From: Fen-1301 sp963786395
Lineage (GTDB): Bacteria; Bacteroidota; Ignavibacteria; Ignavibacteriales; Ignavibacteriaceae
DNA: 64,000 nucleotides
Reading direction: 5' to 3'
Assembly: GCA_963786395.1 (NCBI GenBank)
Contig: CAWAZD010000007.1
Span: 248,001 to 312,000 of the forward strand
Shown here: positions 19,184 through 27,334 of the stretch, piece after piece
Layout: each line of letters begins with the position of its first letter
Position numbering within the stretch: the first letter of the stretch is position 1
The notes under the pieces: generated by a model
Databases searched by the model: none
Told to the model about the DNA's origin: nothing
What the model saw: only the letters and a program-made list of their open reading frames with translations
Program-made: the position numbers and the translations under genes

Positions 19184-19525
19184 TTATTTTTTCTTTAAAG
19201 ATTCCAACCATTTGGTCATTGAGGCTAATTCTTCATCATTACCCTTGAAAGCAACTTTATGAAGATTATCTTTAACTTTTACTTCTTTTTTGAGATATTT
19301 TGTTAAAAAATCTGCTTTATTTGAAGATCCTATAGTTGAAAGATCAACAGCGTCTTTTTTCTTGGAGGTGATACCAGCAGAAGTAACTGAATGGCACATA
19401 TCGCATTTTTGAGCAACAAATACTTTTTTAGCATCAAGATTCTTGTTCTGTGCAATTGAAAATGCAAAGCCATAGAGAGCGACAATTACTAATACAAAAA
19501 GTAAATAAGAAAATACGTTTTTCAT
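19184..19525 (-). CDS. small periplasmic monoheme cytochrome c
   Basis: The 113-residue protein has a signal or anchor helix (about 5-26), one heme motif (CDMCHS) and a class I-like C-terminal helix ending LESLKKK. The expected axial Met may be in ELASMTKWL. It is the first gene of the cytochrome operon, 102 bp before the 13-heme fusion, and would serve as a soluble or anchored electron shuttle between the membrane oxidases and other periplasmic cytochromes. An AGGAG ribosome site lies seven bases before the ATG. The family is clear from the motif; its partners are inferred from position. Confidence 0.85.
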   Translation of the reverse strand: MKNVFSYLLFVLVIVALYGFAFSIAQNKNLDAKKVFVAQKCDMCHSVTSAGITSKKKDAVDLSTIGSSNKADFLTKYLKKEVKVKDNLHKVAFKGNDEELASMTKWLESLKKK

Positions 19526-19584
19526 AAAAAACTCCTAATGTTTAACATAAGTTCAGCATTTTGCTGAAAATCGCCATTATTAAA

Positions 19585-19592
19585 CAAAACTA
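19585..19592 (-). promoter_or_regulatory. probable promoter -7 box of the cytochrome operon
   Basis: On the minus strand the octamer TAGTTTTG matches the Bacteroidota -7 consensus TAnnTTTG, 60 bases before the monoheme cytochrome start. No TTG is at the expected -33 place; the 26-bp palindrome occupies that region, which fits an activator-dependent promoter. Read from sequence only. Confidence 0.4.
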
Positions 19593-19595
19593 GTG

Positions 19596-19621
19596 CCGAA
19601 TATGATGTGCATAATATTCGG
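19596..19621. promoter_or_regulatory. 26-bp palindrome, candidate operator of the cytochrome operon
   Basis: The inverted repeat CCGAATAT-N10-ATATTCGG has eight perfect bases per arm and lies three bases upstream of the putative -7 box, covering the -33 region. Part of the half-site (CGAATATGA) recurs at 19652-19660, and a smaller inverted repeat, ATTCG-TCCT-CGAAT, is at 19643-19656. This clustering suggests a dimeric regulator controlling the cytochromes. The regulator is not identified. Confidence 0.45.
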
Positions 19622-19957
19622 TTAATTATCATATTTTAGGAAATTCGTCCTCGAATATGAAATTAATATCAGCATTTGTTCTCATAATCAGGAACTTATC
19701 AATAATAGCGTTTAATTTTTCAGCAATTCATTATATTATCCCCTTAAAATCAAACTGGAATTTGAATAAATGGGGTTTATCTGAATATCCCATTAATAAA
19801 GTGGTTTAAAAGCAAGTTCTGTGTCAGATCCGTGTTGCTTCTGTCTTATTTCAGTGTTCCTTTGAAGGGGGTAATTTATTAAGTCGGAGAACATTGGTGA
19901 GAGGAAAAAAAGTATCCCTCTATTTGTTATACATCATTAATTCTATTTTCATGCATT
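19622..19957. other. spacer upstream of the cytochrome operon
   Basis: Apart from the extra half-site and small inverted repeat at 19643-19660 I see no gene or clear RNA structure in this A+T-rich stretch between the aminotransferase and the cytochrome promoter. Confidence 0.35.
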
Positions 19958-21430
19958 TTAATTACTAAACCAACTATTAATTACAGACGATTCCAATTTT
20001 CCTGAGAATTTATTAATAAATTCGTTAGTATGGGGATTATAGGAATAATCTTTTCCCCATACTTCGGCATTCTTAATAATTTCCTTTATAGCATTAATCG
20101 AAAATAAGAGATCATCGTTAGTCATAGTTGGGTGAATTGACATCCTGACCCAGCCGGGTTTTTCAGAGAAATCTCCAGTATTTATTCGATCAGTAATATG
20201 TTTAGAAGTAGCCGGATCAACGTGGAGTAGGAAATGTCCGTAAGTACCTGCACACGAACACCCACCTCTTACCTGAACACCAAAACGGTCATTGAGTAAT
20301 TTTACAACAAGATTATAGTGAATATTATTAATATAAAAAGATAAAGCTCCATGTCTTTCCCGAATATTACCGGCAAGAATATTTATACCTGGTATCCTTG
20401 AAAATTCATCAAATGCCAGCCTCACTAGTTCCTTTTCTCTTTCTTCCATTTTTTGAGTAGTAATTTCATCTTTAAGGATTATACAAAGGGAAGCTTTAAT
20501 TGCTTGTAAAAACGCAGGAGTTCCGCCATCTTCCCTTGCCTCAATGTTATTAATGAATTTGTGAATTCCCCAGGGATTAGTCCAATCCACAGTACCTCCT
20601 CCAGGATTATCGGGAATCCGGTTTGAATAGAGATTAGAGTCAAAGATAAGCACTCCTGGTGAACCTGGCCCGCCAAGAAATTTATGAGGCGAAAAAAGTA
20701 TTGCATCCAGTTTTTCCGCAGACTCTTTAGGATGCATATTTATATCAACATATGGAGCTGAGCATGCAAAATCAATAAAACAATAACCACCATTTTTATG
20801 CATAATCCTGGCTAACTTGTAATAGGGTGTTTCAATTCCAGTAACATTTGAACAAGCAGTAAAAGCTCCAATTTTAAGTTTTCTGTTTTTATATTTTTCT
20901 AATTGTATTTCAAGATTGTCAGGATCAACTAAACCAAAAGAATCAGGTTCGATAATAACAACATCTGCAATTGTCTCTAGCCACGAAGTTTGATTTGAAT
21001 GATGCTCCATATGAGTAATAAAAACAACAGGTCGAAGATCTTCAGGTAGTTTGAAATAATCTTTTAATTGTTCTGGAATTTTTAAACCAAGAATTCTTTG
21101 AAATTTATTAATTAGGGAAGTCATCCCAGATCCTGCGGTTATAATAACGTCATCGGGTCCGGAATTACAGTGTTTTTTAATGATTTCGTGGGCTTTATGA
21201 TAGGAAAGGGTCATTAAAGTACCGGTAATACTTGATTCTGTATGAGTATTTCCTATATATGGCCCGAATTGTTCAGATATTTTTGACTCAATTGGCCGGT
21301 ACAACCTGCCAGAAGCGATCCAATCAGCATAAATTATGCGTTTTTCACCATAAGGTGACTGGAAAGTCTGGTTATTTCCAATTGTATTATTCCGGTAGGA
21401 TTCAAAATAATTCTCAAGAATATTCATCAT
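19958..21430 (-). CDS. class V aminotransferase, cysteine desulfurase-like
   Basis: This 490-residue PLP enzyme has the SufS/class V pattern: IIYADWIASG near the N-terminus, THMEHHSN, a DFACSAPY cofactor-Asp segment, the Schiff-base Lys in SPHKFLGGPGSPG, and a Cys-containing loop RGGCSCAGTYGH near residue 390 at the place of the desulfurase catalytic Cys. It is longer than housekeeping SufS (about 410 residues) and stands alone, without suf or isc genes, so I cannot say whether it makes sulfane sulfur or acts on another amino acid. It may be a cysteine desulfurase or a kynureninase-like member. It is transcribed away from the small membrane protein gene. Confidence 0.8.
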   Translation of the reverse strand: MMNILENYFESYRNNTIGNNQTFQSPYGEKRIIYADWIASGRLYRPIESKISEQFGPYIGNTHTESSITGTLMTLSYHKAHEIIKKHCNSGPDDVIITAGSGMTSLINKFQRILGLKIPEQLKDYFKLPEDLRPVVFITHMEHHSNQTSWLETIADVVIIEPDSFGLVDPDNLEIQLEKYKNRKLKIGAFTACSNVTGIETPYYKLARIMHKNGGYCFIDFACSAPYVDINMHPKESAEKLDAILFSPHKFLGGPGSPGVLIFDSNLYSNRIPDNPGGGTVDWTNPWGIHKFINNIEAREDGGTPAFLQAIKASLCIILKDEITTQKMEEREKELVRLAFDEFSRIPGINILAGNIRERHGALSFYINNIHYNLVVKLLNDRFGVQVRGGCSCAGTYGHFLLHVDPATSKHITDRINTGDFSEKPGWVRMSIHPTMTNDDLLFSINAIKEIIKNAEVWGKDYSYNPHTNEFINKFSGKLESSVINSWFSN

Positions 21431-21575
21431 TTATCTGCAACTTATCAAATTCTGTTTGCTTTACTAAATATTTTTTAATTTATTTGCTCAATATATATAT
21501 ATTTAAATGATGAAAAAAGATTTGAATATACACACTCGTAAACAAGGGTAAAAAATTCCTTTTGGGGTTACTAAA

Positions 21576-21773
21576 ATGGACAACAACACAATAAATAAAA
21601 ATTATTATCGTTGGGATATATCTCAAGGTGATTATTTAAGAGATTATGAATCAACAAAAAGTTATGAAAATAAATTAAAGCTAAGGAAAAGGATCAAAAG
21701 TCTGGTCAGAATTTTCATATTTATGGGTTTATTTGTCGCAACTTTGAGTTTTCTAGCTTTTTATTTTTTCTGA
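21576..21773 (+). CDS. small membrane protein of unknown function
   Basis: This 65-residue protein is polar and charged for about 45 residues (NNTINKNYYRWDISQGDYL, then a Lys/Arg-rich stretch) and ends in one membrane helix, IFIFMGLFVATLSFLAFYFF. I do not recognise the family. It lies 39 bp before a GlcNAc-kinase-like gene and an AmpG-like permease in the same orientation and may be part of that transcription unit. The charge step before the helix predicts a cytoplasmic N-terminus. Confidence 0.5.
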   Translation: MDNNTINKNYYRWDISQGDYLRDYESTKSYENKLKLRKRIKSLVRIFIFMGLFVATLSFLAFYFF

Positions 21774-21812
21774 TAAATATATATTCTTTCCTGTCTTCTG
21801 ATTCGTGAAAAT

Positions 21813-22730
21813 ATGAAATATTACATTGGAATTGATGGGGGAGGAACCAAAACTGACTGCATTCTTACAGACGAAAACAATTTAATCTTAAATTCTGTAA
21901 GGGGTGGTTCATTAAATTTAATGAACCATGGACCGTATGTTTCCGCAACTACAATTTACAACATAATAAATACCTGCCTACATTTAACCGAAATACAAAT
22001 TTCTCAGATTTCCGGAATAGGTATTGGAATTGCAGGAGCTGGTCGAACTGATGACGTTTCTGAATTAGAAAAAAATTTAAGTAGATTTTTCCTCCCAAAA
22101 ATAAAAATAAGCGTATATAGTGATGCGGAGGCTGCGTTGGAAGGTGCATTCAATGGAAGACCGGGATGTATATTAATTTCTGGTACAGGTTCCATCATAT
22201 TCGGGAAAGATGATAATGATGTTGTTCATAGATGCGGTGGATATGGAAGAATGCTTGGAGATCCTGGAAGCGGTTATTCAATTGGTCAAAAAGGGCTTAT
22301 AGCATCAATTAGACAATATGATCAAACGGGAAAATCCACAGAGATAACAAGGTTGCTGAGCGAAAAATTATATATAAAATCATTTAAAGATATTATTGAT
22401 GCAGTTTACAAAGAAAAGTTTGACATAGCGTCTCTTGCTCCGTTAGTAATTGAAGCCTTTGAATTAAATGACCTTTTAGCAATTGAGATTATTGATAAAG
22501 AAACAGATAGTTTATTGGAATTAATTTCCTGCATGATCAAGAAATTAAAGAAAGAATCTATTGAGATTGTATTTACGGGTAGTCTAATTTCAAATAAGAA
22601 TGGCTTTTCATCCTCTCTTATTGATAAAATGTCAGATTCATTTAGGCATTTAATTATTAAACAACCTGAATATCCTCCTTCGATGGGAGCAATTTTTATT
22701 ATGAACAAAGAGCGGGCAGGAGCAATTTGA
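21813..22730 (+). CDS. BadF/BadG-type ATPase, N-acetylglucosamine kinase-like
   Basis: The 305-residue protein has the ASKHA sugar-kinase fold: phosphate-1 loop IGIDGGGTKTDCIL at the N-terminus, a Gly-rich SGIGIGIAGAGR, phosphate-2 loop ILISGTGSIIFG, and GGYGRMLGDPGSGYSIG, the signature of the BadF/BadG/GlcNAc-kinase family. Members of this branch phosphorylate N-acetylglucosamine or related sugars. The AmpG-like permease that follows 18 bp later suggests recycling of cell-wall amino sugars, so a GlcNAc or muropeptide-derived sugar is the likely substrate. This substrate choice is inferred from context. Confidence 0.82.
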   Translation: MKYYIGIDGGGTKTDCILTDENNLILNSVRGGSLNLMNHGPYVSATTIYNIINTCLHLTEIQISQISGIGIGIAGAGRTDDVSELEKNLSRFFLPKIKISVYSDAEAALEGAFNGRPGCILISGTGSIIFGKDDNDVVHRCGGYGRMLGDPGSGYSIGQKGLIASIRQYDQTGKSTEITRLLSEKLYIKSFKDIIDAVYKEKFDIASLAPLVIEAFELNDLLAIEIIDKETDSLLELISCMIKKLKKESIEIVFTGSLISNKNGFSSSLIDKMSDSFRHLIIKQPEYPPSMGAIFIMNKERAGAI

Positions 22731-22748
22731 AATGCCGGGGATTAAAAA

Positions 22749-24077
22749 TTGGAGAAAAGTAATAAAGTAAGAAGAAATCCCTGGTCATTTATCCCGACAC
22801 AATTTTTTGCGGAGGGAGTACCTTTTGTACTTGTTAATCAGCTATCCACGGCCATGTATAAATCACTGGCAGCCTCAAATGTTTTTATCGGGTTTACCAG
22901 TCTTTTGTATCTTCCGTGGACGCTAAAGCTATTATGGGGTCCCCTGGTAGATGCCTTCGGTACAAAGAGAAAGTGGACCCTTTATATGCAGCTGCTTCTT
23001 GCAATTTGTATTTTATTAATAACACTTACAATCCAACTAAGTTCATTTCTATATTTATCAATTATTATTTTTACGTTTATAGCAATTTTGTCTGCTACTC
23101 ATGATATAGCGACTGATGGTTTTTATCTACATGCACTTGACAAAAAAGATCAGGCATTTTTCACGGGAATTCGAAGTACGTTTTACCGGCTTGCAATGTG
23201 GGCAGCTTACGGAGTATTGGTTAAGCTTGCCGGCGACATAGGGATAAAAAGCGGATCGATAACTCATGGCTGGTCAGTTGCCTTTGGAATTTCCTCATTA
23301 ACGTTTTTCATTTTATTTATATATCATAGCATTGTATTACCATATCCTGATACTGATCATCCCGTAAAATCTGTACGCCAGAAAATACCATATGGTTTAA
23401 TATTTAAGGAGTATTTTTCGCAGAAAAAAATAGGGATAATAATTTCATTTATTCTGCTTTATCGATTTGGAGAGGGAATGCTATTGAAAATGGCACAGCC
23501 ATTTCTTCTTGATAAAAGAGAAGTGGGGGGATTAGGTTTTACTTTAAGTGACATTGGTATTATGTATGGAACTTTTGGAGTAGCTGCACTGATAGCCGGA
23601 GGAATTATTGGCGGTTGGCTAATAAAAAAATACAGATTGAAAAGGTTGATATGGATTCTAGCATTATCAATGAACCTGCCGAATATTTTGTTTTTATATA
23701 TGGCATATGTTAAACCTGATTCTATTGTTACTTTTGATCTTTCAATAATTATAAGGGTATTTGGAAGTAATGGAAATATTGTTTTCAGCATTAACCCAAT
23801 TGTCCAGACCTGTTTAATAATAGAGCAATTTGGATACGGGATAGGATTTTCTTCCTTTATAGTTTATCTTCTTTATATATCCAGAGGACAATACAAGACC
23901 TCCCATTATGCAATATCTACAGGTTTAATGGCTGTAGGAATGATGGTACCCGGTTTATTAAGCGGATTTGTTCAACATGCAGTTGGTTATTTCTGGTTAT
24001 TCAGCATATGCCTCTTACTGGGAATTCTCGGCATGCTTCCTATTTTCTTTTTGCCGTTTGAAACTGAAAACGAATAA
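22749..24077 (+). CDS. MFS transporter, AmpG-like
   Basis: The 442-residue protein has about twelve membrane helices and AmpG/SLC33-type features: IPTQFFAEGVPFVLVNQLS at the N-terminus, PWTLKLLWGPLVDAFG after helix 2, and ATHDIATDGFYLHAL in helix 4. AmpG imports anhydro-muropeptides released during peptidoglycan turnover. The start is TTG at 22749; the nearby ATG at 22732 is in another frame and soon stops. The GlcNAc-kinase-like gene just upstream supports a role in amino-sugar or muropeptide uptake, but the exact substrate is open. It converges on the large outer-membrane protein gene. Confidence 0.8.
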   Translation: MEKSNKVRRNPWSFIPTQFFAEGVPFVLVNQLSTAMYKSLAASNVFIGFTSLLYLPWTLKLLWGPLVDAFGTKRKWTLYMQLLLAICILLITLTIQLSSFLYLSIIIFTFIAILSATHDIATDGFYLHALDKKDQAFFTGIRSTFYRLAMWAAYGVLVKLAGDIGIKSGSITHGWSVAFGISSLTFFILFIYHSIVLPYPDTDHPVKSVRQKIPYGLIFKEYFSQKKIGIIISFILLYRFGEGMLLKMAQPFLLDKREVGGLGFTLSDIGIMYGTFGVAALIAGGIIGGWLIKKYRLKRLIWILALSMNLPNILFLYMAYVKPDSIVTFDLSIIIRVFGSNGNIVFSINPIVQTCLIIEQFGYGIGFSSFIVYLLYISRGQYKTSHYAISTGLMAVGMMVPGLLSGFVQHAVGYFWLFSICLLLGILGMLPIFFLPFETENE

Positions 24078-24101
24078 AAAAGTATCTCGTCAATTAAGAG
24101 G

Positions 24102-24131
24102 ATCCCCCGATAAATCGATAAATCGGGGGAT
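24102..24131. terminator. hairpin between convergent genes
   Basis: A perfect 10-bp stem, ATCCCCCGAT/ATCGGGGGAT, with a ten-base loop sits between the stops of the AmpG-like gene and the convergent outer-membrane protein gene. On the plus strand it is followed by GATAAGATTTTT. Its position fits a bidirectional terminator. Confidence 0.6.
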
Positions 24132-24141
24132 GATAAGATTT

Positions 24142-27100
24142 TTAGAAATCTGCTCCAAGAGAAATATAGTATTTGGGTGTAGAGAAGGATTGCACATTAT
24201 AAGCCCAGGCCACATCAAACTTCAAAAGAAAATAGAGGAAAAATACTCTTGCTCCCACACCGGTACCCATCAAAAGATCTTTGGAAATAACTTCTCCATT
24301 ATTTCTTGAAAAGAATTGAAGTTCGTGATTACTATTCCAGGCAGTTCCCACGTCTGTAAAAACGACTCCAAGTATATTACTGAATAATAACGGAAGAGCA
24401 CCAGTTACAAGATATCTAATGAAGGGGAACCTGAATTCTGCATTCATTAAAGCATAATGAGTACCGATTTCCTGAGCATAATCATAACCTCTTAAAGGAG
24501 TTGCTGCTGTTAAGAAAGCAAAATCGGAGGCTGAATTTACAGGAATTTCATTAGTAGCAAAAGATCTATTAATCCAGTTGTCAACCCCGCCCATAAAGAA
24601 TCGTTGAGGATTTTGTCCATCAGAATATCCTCCGGCAAGGCGGAAGCCGAACGAATAATCTGTCCAGAATCTATAATATGTTCTAAAATCACCTAGAAGA
24701 GAATAAAAACTTAATCTTTTACCCCCGAAAACTCCGGGGTTTCCTAAAACGTCTAACCTATATCTTGTGCCTTCGATAGGAGATGTATATCCAAATAAAG
24801 TGTTGTCATGAATAAAACTAATTGTCGGTATTAAAAATGATACTTTATCAATAGGTTCACTGGCATCATCCAGATTTTCTTTTGATACGTTCAGAAAACT
24901 CAAACCTCCTTCCAAACGATAAAACTTATTTAATGGGTAACTCATTGAAATGATACCGCCGTAATTCCTAAATCTATACAGGTTATCATTCCCGAATGGT
25001 GAAGTAAGATAAAGAAACCGGGCTGTATGAAATGCTTCTATCCCATAATTTATCCTCTCAGGCAGATAAAAATAGGCTAAGCCATAATCACTGTTTTTTA
25101 AATCAATTTGAAGACTGGTCTGCCCTATCAGGCGGTGATTACCCAGAACATCACTAAAAGAAATAATTGTTGTTCCGAGTAAACCATACAAAGAACTATA
25201 ACCGGCGTTCGCATAGATAATATCCGGAGAAAAAGTAATTTTATACTTATTGACCTTATAATTACCTTCTGAATCGAGATATTCTTTAGGATTAAATTTC
25301 GTTAAACGGACAGAATCCTGTGAATGATTTACTTTAATATTATTTCCAAAGATATAATTGTTTAGATCAACCTGTGCAGAATCACCAAATACTTTTGTGG
25401 TATCTGTAATCTGACCCGAGTAAAACATTATTGTATCGTTTTTAACCTGAGGAGGTTTAATTATATTTTCTTTAACAGGTCCTCTTTCTACCATACTCAT
25501 TTTTTGCAACTTAGATATATAATTAGTAGGTGTCAGTTTATTAGTATCTAATTTAATCTCAAACGGATTTGTTAAAAGGAATATATTAAAGGATGATTGG
25601 AATAATGATGAAAAGACCAGCTTCTTCCCATCCCTGGAAAGTGAAAGCTGGTAAACAGCATTAAGAGAATTAGTAATAGGGACAGGCTCTATTTCAGTTA
25701 CAGATTTAACGGTATCTGAAGGGAGTAGTACAACTCTTTTTTTGTAGATGTTTGTAATCCCGTTGAGATCTGAAATAAATAAGATTTCCTTACCATCAGG
25801 ACCAACAGCAGGAGAAGTCTCGTCGCTTGTGGGCATATCAGTGATTCTGGTAATCTTTTTATCATCAATATTTATAGAATATATATCGCTTTGGGAATAA
25901 TTATAATGATATATTTTAAATGTATCAGGCAAAGCATCACTATTCACAATATCAGATCTGTCAGATGAAAAATACAATACTTTGCCATCAGGTGACCAGG
26001 CAGGGTCATTATCTGTAAAAATATCACCGGTCAGATTTGTAATTTGTTTGTTATTCAGATTCCATAAATAAAGATCTGATTGTGCGGAAGTATGTCCAAT
26101 GAATGCTAGATTATTCCCATCAGGCGACCAGGTAACACTTTTAATCGCATCTAATCTTATGGGGATTGTTTCCTTATCACCGGATTCAACATCTACCAAA
26201 TAAATAACATCATAACCACTACTCTTTGCTGATATTGCAATTTTCTTTCCATCTGGTGACCAAGTTAAACCCGGAGTAATAATATTGAGCTCTTCAAAGT
26301 CAGGAGTGCGGTTACCGGGAATAAGCTTTTTAATTATTTTACCATCGATAGCACTCATCAGATAAACATCAAAATAGTAATCCCTGTTGGAAATGAACAC
26401 AATCTTATCACCTTGGGGTGAAATAGCAGGACTAGTGTTGTAAAATCCAAGACCTTCTTTTTTCGTCATCCGTTTGGAAAAGTCATCCGGATCTTTTCTT
26501 ATAGCTACATCCGGCCAGTACCTCTGACGAATATCCTTTTTCCATCTTTCATTTAATTCCTTCACATCAAGGCCTATAGATTCTTTCAGCCCAGCCTCAA
26601 GACTGCCAGTTCCTTTAATTTTATTAACAAGTTCACCAATTTTTTCTTTTCCATATTTTTCAGCAATATAATAGAATACAGACTGCCCACCCCTGTAGGC
26701 CAGGTATCCGTCCAGGTTATTAATATCCGGTAAATAGTCGTTAATTGCAGCATCACGAATAAACATATCTTCATCAATATCCCAACCCAATGATTGGTAT
26801 TCAGCCATTCCCTCATTAAACCACAATGGAAGATTCAATGATATGTTGTTACTAATAATATTCTGAACTGAACCACCGTAATACATATCGTTCATTACTG
26901 CGTGTGTAAGTTCATGATGAATCAGATGTCTGAACATTTTATAAGATCCCATGAATTGAATTACCATGCGGTTTTTAAACATTTCAGTAAAACCTTCAAT
27001 TCCTTCTGACAGGTATTCATCCGTTACATTAGTTTCCTGAAAATCATTTGTAGAGTTATAGATAATTATGGTAATTCTATTATTTATTCTGTAGTTAAAG

Positions 27101-27321
27101 CTTTGTTGAATATGAACAAGCGCATCCTCTGCAGCTTTTGAAGTAAATTCAGCAAGACTGGAACCGTTCTGGGAAAAATAAATATCAAAATGCTCCGTCT
27201 GAATGTAATACCATGTAAAGTTTTTATACTGCACTTTATTCTGCCCGAACTGTGCAAATAAGGAACAGTTAAAAATAATAAAGAAAATTATTGGCTTATA
27301 GATTGCTTTAGTAAAATACAT
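24142..27321 (-). CDS. outer-membrane protein: MA-type metallopeptidase + TolB-like propeller + BamA-like barrel
   Basis: This 1059-residue protein combines three parts. After a signal peptide (about 1-23), a peptidase-MA-like domain carries the zinc motif HELTH at 136-140 and a downstream Glu in WFNEGMAEY. From about 280 to 620 there are PD40/TolB-type propeller repeats (LTWSPDGKKIAISAKS, VTWSPDGNNLAFIGH, PAWSPDGKVLYFSSD). From about 690 to the end lies a BamA/Omp85-like barrel, ending YYISLGADF with the terminal Phe of outer-membrane proteins. I infer a surface or periplasm-facing protease tethered to the outer membrane. It is 13 bp after rnr, at the end of the envelope operon. The domains are well supported; the substrate is unknown. 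Confidence 0.82.
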   Translation of the reverse strand: MYFTKAIYKPIIFFIIFNCSLFAQFGQNKVQYKNFTWYYIQTEHFDIYFSQNGSSLAEFTSKAAEDALVHIQQSFNYRINNRITIIIYNSTNDFQETNVTDEYLSEGIEGFTEMFKNRMVIQFMGSYKMFRHLIHHELTHAVMNDMYYGGSVQNIISNNISLNLPLWFNEGMAEYQSLGWDIDEDMFIRDAAINDYLPDINNLDGYLAYRGGQSVFYYIAEKYGKEKIGELVNKIKGTGSLEAGLKESIGLDVKELNERWKKDIRQRYWPDVAIRKDPDDFSKRMTKKEGLGFYNTSPAISPQGDKIVFISNRDYYFDVYLMSAIDGKIIKKLIPGNRTPDFEELNIITPGLTWSPDGKKIAISAKSSGYDVIYLVDVESGDKETIPIRLDAIKSVTWSPDGNNLAFIGHTSAQSDLYLWNLNNKQITNLTGDIFTDNDPAWSPDGKVLYFSSDRSDIVNSDALPDTFKIYHYNYSQSDIYSINIDDKKITRITDMPTSDETSPAVGPDGKEILFISDLNGITNIYKKRVVLLPSDTVKSVTEIEPVPITNSLNAVYQLSLSRDGKKLVFSSLFQSSFNIFLLTNPFEIKLDTNKLTPTNYISKLQKMSMVERGPVKENIIKPPQVKNDTIMFYSGQITDTTKVFGDSAQVDLNNYIFGNNIKVNHSQDSVRLTKFNPKEYLDSEGNYKVNKYKITFSPDIIYANAGYSSLYGLLGTTIISFSDVLGNHRLIGQTSLQIDLKNSDYGLAYFYLPERINYGIEAFHTARFLYLTSPFGNDNLYRFRNYGGIISMSYPLNKFYRLEGGLSFLNVSKENLDDASEPIDKVSFLIPTISFIHDNTLFGYTSPIEGTRYRLDVLGNPGVFGGKRLSFYSLLGDFRTYYRFWTDYSFGFRLAGGYSDGQNPQRFFMGGVDNWINRSFATNEIPVNSASDFAFLTAATPLRGYDYAQEIGTHYALMNAEFRFPFIRYLVTGALPLLFSNILGVVFTDVGTAWNSNHELQFFSRNNGEVISKDLLMGTGVGARVFFLYFLLKFDVAWAYNVQSFSTPKYYISLGADF

Positions 27322-27334
27322 ATTTAGCTCACCT

